In this document: positions 1 through 4,788 of the stretch, one piece after another
Position numbering within the stretch: the first letter of the stretch is position 1
Layout: each line of letters starts with the position of its first letter
NCBI GenBank assembly: GCA_041591915.1
Contig: JBFHRB010000225.1
Location: 1-5,400 of the forward strand
Length of the DNA: 5,400 nucleotides
Direction: 5' to 3'
Source: JBFHRB01 sp041591915
GTDB taxonomy: Bacteria > Actinomycetota > Nitriliruptoria > Nitriliruptorales > Nitriliruptoraceae
Position numbers and translations under genes: made by a program
The notes under the pieces: generated by a model
What the model saw: only the letters and a program-made list of their open reading frames with translations
What the model was told of the DNA's origin: nothing
The model's database searches: none

Positions 1-60
1 CCCCCCGCGCGGCACGCACGAGCGCCCCGGCGGGCACGACCCCACCACCCATCGAGCCCG

Positions 61-66
61 AGGGAG
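61..66 (+). promoter_or_regulatory. Shine-Dalgarno site of the ACT-domain gene
   Basis: AGGGAG lies 7 nt before the ATG at 74 and supports that start. It partly pairs with the CTCCC just before the ATG (GGGAG-AC-CTCCC), so a very small hairpin could mask it. Bases 1-60 show no convincing -35/-10 pair, so the promoter may lie left of the window. Confidence 0.6.
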
Positions 67-73
67 ACCTCCC

Positions 74-466
74 ATGCCGCACCGCGACCTCGTGATCATC
101 CCGGACGACCAGCCCGGCGTCCTCGCCCGCCTCGGCAAGGCCGCCGGTGACGCTGGCCTCAACATCGAAGGCCTCTCCGCGTTCACGGGCCAGGGCAAGG
201 GCATCGTGCACCTCATGGTCGACGAGCCCGAGAAGGCGCTCGAGGTGTTCCAGGCAGCCGGCTTCGACGTCAAGGCCATGCGCCGTGTCGTCGTCGCGGA
301 CGTCGACGACCGCCCCGGTGCGCTCGGTGAGGTCACGGGCAAGCTCGCCGACGCCGGCGTCAACATCGAGCAGGCCTACATCGCGGGCGACACGCGCCTG
401 TGCCTCGTCGTCGACGACGTCGACAAGGCGCGCGAGCTGCTTGGCCAGGTCGCCGACTCGGACTGA
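74..466 (+). CDS. Tandem ACT-domain protein (small-molecule-binding regulator)
   Basis: This 130-residue cytoplasmic protein consists of two ACT domains and nothing else. The first spans about residues 3-66 and the second about 70-127. Each opens with a beta strand followed by the ACT ligand-loop motif: D12-Q-P14-G15-V-L17, then D79-R-P81-G82-A-L84. Each then has a helix ending in a matching turn (AGLNIEG at 27-33, AGVNIEQ at 94-100), so the protein is an internal duplication. ACT domains usually bind amino acids at domain interfaces and control enzymes or transporters. There is no catalytic or DNA-binding domain, so it probably acts on a partner protein or as a free sensor; the ligand is unknown. 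The start is the ATG behind AGGGAG. The redoxin gene follows after 3 nt, suggesting co-transcription. Confidence 0.9.
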   Translation: MPHRDLVIIPDDQPGVLARLGKAAGDAGLNIEGLSAFTGQGKGIVHLMVDEPEKALEVFQAAGFDVKAMRRVVVADVDDRPGALGEVTGKLADAGVNIEQAYIAGDTRLCLVVDDVDKARELLGQVADSD

Positions 467-469
467 GGC

Positions 470-1045
470 TTGTCCCTGCGCCCAGGTGACCGCCTGCCGG
501 TCATCGAGCTCAAGACCCTCGACGGCGAGGCGACGACGCTCGACCGGTTCCTCGGTGATGGCACGACCGTCGTGCAGGCGGTGCGCTACTACGGCTGCCT
601 GCCCTGCCAGCACTACCTCCTCGAGCTGGCCGAGGCGCAGGAGCAACTGCAGGAGCAGGGGGCCAGCCTCGTGGTCGTCGGCGTCGCGGCCGACTTCCAG
701 GCCCGGCACCTGCAGGGCGAGTACGGCCTCGACGTTCCGCTGCTGCTCGATCCCGACCAGAACCTCTACCGGGCGCTCGACCTCCCGCGGCTGCGGCTCG
801 TCGACTGGCTGCACCCGCGGACGTGGCGTCGCTACCTGCCCTTGTTCGTCCGCCGCTACCTGACGCGTGCGGTGAAGGGGCCAACGCAGGGCCGCATCGT
901 CGGCGACCCGTTCCAGCTCCCGGGACTGGTCATCCTCGACGCGGACGGCGACGTCCGCTACCTGCACCGGGGCGCCGGGCTGGGCGACTACCCGCCGGTG
1001 CAGGCTGTCCTCCGCGAGGTGGACGCAGTCGCCGGCGCCGCCTGA
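470..1045 (+). CDS. Peroxiredoxin-like (AhpC/TSA superfamily) thioredoxin-fold protein
   Basis: This 191-residue protein has no signal peptide or membrane helix, so it is probably cytoplasmic. The N-terminus has the usual redoxin opening (PGDRLPVIELKTLDG, residues 5-19). The active-site segment follows: a beta strand leading to R39-Y-Y-G-C43-L-P-C46-Q. The C-terminal part, PGLVILDADGDVRYLHRG (151-168), is the strand-turn-strand typical of AhpC/TSA proteins, preceded by an insert rich in W, R and Y (about 108-140). The CxxC centre and overall layout resemble the peroxiredoxin-like AhpC-TSA_2 group more than classical 2-Cys AhpC. The likely role is thiol-dependent peroxide or disulfide reduction, but the substrate is unknown. 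The TTG at 470 follows the upstream TGA by 3 nt, in the same frame. GAGG sits only 1 nt before it, so translation probably relies on coupling to the ACT gene. A CTG at 476 has better spacing but is a rare start. Confidence 0.85.
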   Translation: MSLRPGDRLPVIELKTLDGEATTLDRFLGDGTTVVQAVRYYGCLPCQHYLLELAEAQEQLQEQGASLVVVGVAADFQARHLQGEYGLDVPLLLDPDQNLYRALDLPRLRLVDWLHPRTWRRYLPLFVRRYLTRAVKGPTQGRIVGDPFQLPGLVILDADGDVRYLHRGAGLGDYPPVQAVLREVDAVAGAA

Positions 1046-1058
1046 CCACGACCGACCA

Positions 1059-1100
1059 GACACGACGAGGCCCACCCTGTCGGGTGGGCCTCGTCGTGTC
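1059..1100. terminator. Perfect hairpin, probable bidirectional terminator
   Basis: A 19-bp uninterrupted stem (1059-1077 with 1082-1100) closes a 4-base loop, TGTC. It starts 14 bases after the redoxin stop and lies 33 bases from the stop of the converging gene, so it can end transcripts from both sides. Neither strand has a clear U-tract after the stem, which is common for actinobacterial hairpin terminators. Confidence 0.85.
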
Positions 1101-1132
1101 CGGGAGCCGGGGGAGGGGAGAGGGAGAGAGGC

Positions 1133-2062
1133 TCAGCGGGACTCCCAGTTCGCGGCACAGAACGCGTTGCGGGCGTTCGTGTCGCCGTTGGTGACGCCGT
1201 TGTAGCGATAGGACTCGCGGAGGCCGATGCCGATCAGCGCGGCCTCGTCCTCGATCTCCTGGGCGATCGCGAGGTACTCGGCCTCGGTCTCGGCGTTGGC
1301 CAGGCGCTCGGCGTTGCGCCACGCGCCCTCACGCCAGGAGGCGAGGAGCTGGACGGACTGCGAGTTGTCGATGGTCGTGCCCGGGACGTCGCCGTCGTCG
1401 ATCGTGGGGTCGTGGACCGCGGCAGCCTCGTTCAGCAGGTACTGGTTGACCTCGTTGAGGAAGTCGTTGACCCGGTCGTGGTCGGGCTTGCGCGAGGTGC
1501 CGTCGGGCTTGGTGAGGCCGATGGCGGCGAGGACGAAGGGCAGGTCGCGGTTCACGTGGGCGTTCATCCCGAGCAGGATGTTGCCCATGCCCGTGATCTC
1601 CTCGTTCTCGCCGGCGTGGAAGGCGATGCGCCACGCGGGCGGGACCTGGTCGATGCGGCCCCTGTGCCAGTCGTCGAAGGCCTCGAAGTAGTAGTCGGCG
1701 AAGACGGCGTCCTGGTGGTTGACGAAGGCGTTGTCCTCGAAGAAGTTCGGGTCCTCGACGGCGTTGCGGTACTCCTCGGTGGTGAGGAGGTAGGTGAACG
1801 CGAAGACGGCGTCGTGGTCGCAGCCGAGCTGGTTGTAGCGGCGGGTCATCTCTCGGATGACGTTGTCCACGCAGTGGTTGGAGCCGTTGGGGCAGTCGTT
1901 CTCGGTCGTGGCGGTGAAGTCGGTCTCGACGGCGGGCAGGAACTGGGTCCACCCGAGGAAGAAGGGGTCGTCGTAGTCGCCAGCGGTGGCGGGGACGGCA
2001 GCGCCCACGAACAGTGCGGCGACGAGAGCCGCGGTGGTGACGGTGCGGATGAGGCGCTGCAT
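1133..2062 (-). CDS. Secreted DUF5995-type protein
   Basis: The 309-residue protein begins with a Sec signal peptide: positive MQRLIR, a hydrophobic core at residues 11-23, and a likely cleavage after A27 (VPATA|GDY). The mature part looks mainly helical, acidic and rich in aromatic residues, with cysteines at 57, 64, 81 and 302 that could form disulfides outside the cell. The most family-like stretch is GMGNILLGMNAHVNRDLPFV (158-177), preceded by PPAWRIAFH (141-149); these match my memory of DUF5995, whose function is not known to me. His and Asp residues recur through the helices (H83, H116, H133, H149, H169, D173, H195), which could suit a metal site; this is inference. I chose the ATG at 2062 because GGGGAG sits 6 nt upstream and the signal peptide starts there. 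A TTG at 2095 would add 11 residues ahead of the signal and has less support. The gene is preceded by its own 186-nt gap, so it is probably a separate transcription unit. Confidence 0.8.
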   Translation of the reverse strand: MQRLIRTVTTAALVAALFVGAAVPATAGDYDDPFFLGWTQFLPAVETDFTATTENDCPNGSNHCVDNVIREMTRRYNQLGCDHDAVFAFTYLLTTEEYRNAVEDPNFFEDNAFVNHQDAVFADYYFEAFDDWHRGRIDQVPPAWRIAFHAGENEEITGMGNILLGMNAHVNRDLPFVLAAIGLTKPDGTSRKPDHDRVNDFLNEVNQYLLNEAAAVHDPTIDDGDVPGTTIDNSQSVQLLASWREGAWRNAERLANAETEAEYLAIAQEIEDEAALIGIGLRESYRYNGVTNGDTNARNAFCAANWESR

Positions 2063-2068
2063 CTGGAT

Positions 2069-2074
2069 CTCCCC
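2069..2074 (-). promoter_or_regulatory. Shine-Dalgarno site fixing the start at 2062
   Basis: On the minus strand GGGGAG stands 6 nt before the ATG at 2062. This is the main reason for preferring that start over the in-frame TTG at 2095. Confidence 0.65.
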
Positions 2075-2148
2075 TGGGCCGGTGCTCGGCTGCAAGGAGA
2101 ACGATGCCTTCTGGCGCGCTCCGCCACCTGACGCGGGCGAGCCATTTA

Positions 2149-2172
2149 CCGATAGTCGTATCGGGCTATCCG
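2149..2172. promoter_or_regulatory. Repeated half sites, candidate operator of the DUF5995-type gene
   Basis: CCGATA-GTCG-TATCGG (2149-2164) is a perfect 6-bp inverted repeat. A third half site, CTATCCG (2166-2172), matches the inverse of CCGATAG with one mismatch. The block sits in a short AT-richer stretch (about 2143-2182), in an otherwise very GC-rich gap, 87 bases upstream of the ATG at 2062. It is placed well for a repressor or activator of the minus-strand gene. I do not see a clear -35/-10 pair, so the promoter position is not fixed. Confidence 0.4.
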
Positions 2173-2201
2173 AGAGTTGACACCGCGTGGCTCAGTGCGG
2201 T

Positions 2202-2241
2202 CGGCCGGACGCAGAGATGACCAGGAGTGGTCATCCGGCCG
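2202..2241 (-). terminator. Bulged hairpin after the DsbA-like gene
   Basis: Two stacked 7-bp stems, CGGCCGG/CCGGCCG (2202-2208 with 2235-2241) and ATGACCA/TGGTCAT (2217-2223 with 2228-2234), close a GGAG/CTCC loop. An 8-base one-sided bulge at 2209-2216 separates them. The structure begins 7 bases after the DsbA-like stop codon, the usual place for a terminator. No U-tract follows on the minus strand. Confidence 0.6.
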
Positions 2242-2248
2242 CCCGTGG

Positions 2249-2857
2249 TCACCTCGGCAGGTCGCTCTGCTTGAACTCGTGCAGGTTCGCCCACCCGTCG
2301 ACGAGATCCATCACACGTCGGACGGTGGCCGTCGCCAGCTCGGTGTCGCCCTCGGGGCGGTCGAGGAGGCGGACGAAGACGGCGCGATCGCGTCCGATGA
2401 AGGTGGGCACGCCCCAGACCTCGTACTCCTCGGCGGCCCGGGTGTGTGCCTTGCGGATGGTGTCGAGGGGCCCGCCCTCGGCCACCCGTGCGAACACGGC
2501 GCCGGCGTCGATGTCGAGGCCGGTGAGGGCGTCGCGCAGCACCTGCGGGTCCTTGATGTCGCGCCCGCGGTCATGGCGGGCCGCGAAGAGCGCCAGGTGG
2601 GCGTCGAGGAAGCGGTCGGGGAAGAGGTCCCGGACCGCCAGCCCGACCTGCAGCGCGAGCAGGCCGCTCTCGCGGTCGGGGTGCTCGCGGTCCCAGACAT
2701 CGGCCTCGCCCTCCCCGACGTGGACCTGCGCCAGCGAGAACGGCACGAACTCGACGTCGAGGTCGGCGCCACCGCGCAGTGCGGCGACGACGTGCTCGTT
2801 GGCGTTGCGCGCGAACGGGCAGAGGTAGTCGTAGGTCAGGGCGAACGAGGTCGTCAT
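2249..2857 (-). CDS. DsbA-family thioredoxin-fold protein with a single-cysteine CPFA site
   Basis: The 202-residue protein starts directly with a thioredoxin beta strand and active site, FALTYDYLC13-P-F-A16. A long helical insertion (about 65-145) and the cis-proline loop W148-G-V-P151-T-F follow, then a beta strand and a C-terminal helix. This order is that of the DsbA/FrnE-like cytoplasmic families, which include mycothiol-dependent reductases, GST-kappa and 2-hydroxychromene-2-carboxylate isomerase relatives. C13 is the only cysteine, so CxxC dithiol exchange within the protein is impossible. A monothiol mechanism using a low-molecular-weight thiol such as mycothiol, or a glutathione-transferase-like role, is more likely; this is inference. 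No signal peptide is present. The ATG at 2857 has AGGA 7 nt upstream and starts exactly at the conserved fold. The longer frame to 2929 adds only a Pro/Arg-rich leader. It lies 130 bases after the small membrane-protein gene and may have its own promoter. Confidence 0.85.
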   Translation of the reverse strand: MTTSFALTYDYLCPFARNANEHVVAALRGGADLDVEFVPFSLAQVHVGEGEADVWDREHPDRESGLLALQVGLAVRDLFPDRFLDAHLALFAARHDRGRDIKDPQVLRDALTGLDIDAGAVFARVAEGGPLDTIRKAHTRAAEEYEVWGVPTFIGRDRAVFVRLLDRPEGDTELATATVRRVMDLVDGWANLHEFKQSDLPR

Positions 2858-2864
2858 CGGGGGG

Positions 2865-2868
2865 TCCT
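2865..2868 (-). promoter_or_regulatory. Shine-Dalgarno site of the DsbA-like gene
   Basis: AGGA on the minus strand lies 7 nt before the ATG at 2857 and favours that start. It is flanked on both sides by long C runs of the leader. Confidence 0.5.
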
Positions 2869-2987
2869 GATGTCGGGGGGGCCCGGGCGGTGCGCGGGTG
2901 GTCTGAGCAGCCGAACCTGCGCGCCCCACTCTGGTATTCCGCGCCGCCGACCGGCCTGGATGGGTGTGCGGTGGCCGAGCTGCCCGG

Positions 2988-3395
2988 CTACCGGAACAGG
3001 TCGAGGAAGCGCTCGGGGCCGAGGCCGACCATCAGCGCCCGCGTCGTGAGTCCCCAGGCGATGAAGGCGCCCCAGGCCATCCCGACGTAGCCGTAGCGCT
3101 CGCGCCGCAGTGCCGAGATGCGCCCGGCGACCACGGAGATGAGCGGGAACAGCGAGCCGTAGAAGTAGTGCAGGATCACGAAGCCCTCGCCGACCACCCG
3201 GCGGCCCATCAGCAGCAGCACGATGCCGCCGACGGTCTGCAGGATCAGCAGGTTCTCCGTCCAGAACTGGATCGCCCGGAACGCGGTCGGCTCCTCCTCG
3301 CGGCGCATGATCCGCAGGACGAAGCCGAACAGCGCGAGCACGAGGAACGCCACGACGATGGCGCTCCCCAACCAGAAGTGCAGGCGCGTCAGCAA
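2988..3395 (-). CDS. Small four-helix membrane protein linked to qcrB
   Basis: I do not recognise a named family. The 135-residue protein is strongly hydrophobic, with four likely membrane helices at about residues 8-28, 46-64, 71-91 and 104-124. Between them are charged loops: RRREEE-like at 28-35 and RRER around 97-100. Histidines H6 (LHFWLG) and H76 (ILHYFYGSLFP) lie at or in helices 1 and 3, and the protein is rich in Trp and Phe. It follows qcrB after 45 nt on the same strand and probably shares its transcript. A role as accessory subunit, assembly factor or small b-type cytochrome of the bc complex is therefore possible, but this rests on position alone. The start is uncertain: there is no ATG or GTG between the qcrB stop and TTG 3395, and only a weak GGA precedes the TTG. 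The frame is open all the way back to the qcrB stop codon. Confidence 0.75.
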   Translation of the reverse strand: MLTRLHFWLGSAIVVAFLVLALFGFVLRIMRREEEPTAFRAIQFWTENLLILQTVGGIVLLLMGRRVVGEGFVILHYFYGSLFPLISVVAGRISALRRERYGYVGMAWGAFIAWGLTTRALMVGLGPERFLDLFR

Positions 3396-3440
3396 GGTGC
3401 GGCGTCCGGGATCGGGAGGCGGCGCGGAGGGTAGAGGCCC

Positions 3441-4787
3441 TCAGCCGGCAGCTGGCTCCGCCTCCGGCGAGACCGTGGCCGCCTCTTCCTGCTCCTTCAG
3501 GCGCCGGGCCGCGAGGTAGGCCACCCAGCCGACGAGCGGCGGCAGGACGATGGACGCGACCCGCAGGGTCCACGTCACCGTCGTCAGCGAGACCGTCCAG
3601 TCGGCGGCCAGCACGTCGTTGGACCCCGCGACGAAGATCACGAGCAGCAGCGCCAGGCCGCCGAACCCGATGCCCGCGCGCAGGGGTACGTCACGGATCC
3701 GCTGGGTCAGGTGGTGCTCTGCGGTGTCCTTGGTGATGAACCGCTGCTCGAACCAGGGGTACAGCGCGACGAACGTGAACATCGCGCCCGGGACGACCAC
3801 GCCGGGCAGGAACGATGCGGGGATGGTGATGCCCGCGATGGTGAACTCCCAGGCAGGCCACAGCCTGAGCAGCCCCTCGAGCCAGCCCATGTACCAGTCG
3901 GGTTGGGCCGGGGCGAAGACCGCGAAGGGCTCGTACGGCCCGTACAGCCAGACCGGGTTGATCTCGAAGACGCCGCCGAGCAGCGCGAGCACGGCGCAGG
4001 TGAAGAAGAAGAGCGAACCGGAGATGAACGCCTGGGAGGGCCACAGCGGCTCGCCGACGACGTTGTCCTCCCGCGCCAGCCGACTGGGCTTCTGCGTGTG
4101 CTTCTGGCGGAACAGGATCGCCATGTGGGCACCCGCGAGGCCGATCAGCGCACCCGGGATCACCATGACGTGCAGGATGTGCAGGCGCCCGATGGCATCG
4201 GTGCCCGGGAACTCGCCTCCGAGGGAGGCGAAGCCGAGCAGCGGGCCGATGAACGGCACGCCCAGCAGGGCCGAGTAGCCGATGCGCAGGCCGGTGCCGC
4301 TGAGCAGGTCGTCAGGCAGCGAGTAGCCGGTGAAGCCGGCTCCGAACGAGAGCAGGAGCAGCCCGACGCCGATGACCCAGTTGAGCTCGCGGGGGCGGCG
4401 GAACGCGCCGGTGAAGAACACGCGCAGCATGTGCACGACGATCGCGGCCACGAACACCACGGCGGCCCAGTGGTGGACCTGCCGCATGAGCAGCCCACCG
4501 CGGACCTCGAACGACAGGCGCAGCGTCGAGTCGAAGGCGGCCGAGATCTCGGCTCCCTGCAGCGGCACGTACGGGCCGTCGTAGGTCACGAGCCTCGTGT
4601 CCGGCGTGTAGAAGAACGCGAGGAACGTCCCCGTCACGAGCAGGACGATCAGCGAGAACAGCGCGACCTCGCCCATCAGGAACGTCCAGTGGTGCGGGAA
4701 GGCCTTGCGGAAGAGCTTGCTCGAGCCCTCGGCCAGCCTCAGGCGGTCGTCGAGCCAGCGCGCGGTGCTGTCGATCGGGCTGGTCAC
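3441..4787 (-). CDS. qcrB: Cytochrome b subunit of the menaquinol:cytochrome c reductase
   Basis: The 448-residue membrane protein holds hemes bL and bH and both quinone sites of complex III. Helix A is at about 37-59. Helix B carries H105 and H119 (13 residues between), helix C spans about 135-157, and helix D carries H206 and H221 (14 between, as in b6-type and Gram-positive proteins). The Qo motif is P296-D-W-Y299, the PDWY form of PEWY that I associate with actinobacteria. C-terminal helices follow at about 252-274, 325-345, 371-389 and 405-427, so the b and subunit-IV-like halves are fused in one chain. The tail is short and charged, ending about 20 residues after the last helix; mycobacterial QcrB proteins are longer. 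The GTG start at 4787 lies one base after the qcrA stop, with GAGGAGG 6 nt upstream, so translation is probably coupled to qcrA. Confidence 0.95.
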   Translation of the reverse strand: MTSPIDSTARWLDDRLRLAEGSSKLFRKAFPHHWTFLMGEVALFSLIVLLVTGTFLAFFYTPDTRLVTYDGPYVPLQGAEISAAFDSTLRLSFEVRGGLLMRQVHHWAAVVFVAAIVVHMLRVFFTGAFRRPRELNWVIGVGLLLLSFGAGFTGYSLPDDLLSGTGLRIGYSALLGVPFIGPLLGFASLGGEFPGTDAIGRLHILHVMVIPGALIGLAGAHMAILFRQKHTQKPSRLAREDNVVGEPLWPSQAFISGSLFFFTCAVLALLGGVFEINPVWLYGPYEPFAVFAPAQPDWYMGWLEGLLRLWPAWEFTIAGITIPASFLPGVVVPGAMFTFVALYPWFEQRFITKDTAEHHLTQRIRDVPLRAGIGFGGLALLLVIFVAGSNDVLAADWTVSLTTVTWTLRVASIVLPPLVGWVAYLAARRLKEQEEAATVSPEAEPAAG

Positions 4788-4788
4788 C

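Noticed and set aside
147..863. Plus-strand open frame of 238 codons overlapping the ACT and redoxin genes
   Set aside because: Ser/Arg/Thr-rich product spanning two recognisable genes in another frame; a frame shadow.
1412..2131. Long plus-strand open frame (239 codons) opposite the secreted-protein gene
   Set aside because: Low-complexity Val/Glu/Gly-rich product typical of an antisense shadow in GC-rich DNA. The opposite strand has a signal peptide and a good ribosome site.
2177..2182. TTGACA on the plus strand, resembling a -35 box
   Set aside because: No matching -10 element at the right distance and no plus-strand gene downstream.
2930..2950. ATACC...GGGG pattern on the minus strand, similar to copper-responsive repressor sites
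   Set aside because: Only one half fits; the palindrome is not completed and no metal-handling gene is nearby.
2858..2987. Possible terminator between the small membrane protein and the DsbA-like gene
   Set aside because: Only short stems of 3-5 bp could be found, so no hairpin is claimed.
2177..3049. Plus-strand open frame of 290 codons opposite the DsbA-like gene
   Set aside because: It spans a gene, a hairpin and an intergenic gap, with biased composition. The DsbA-fold motifs are on the minus strand.
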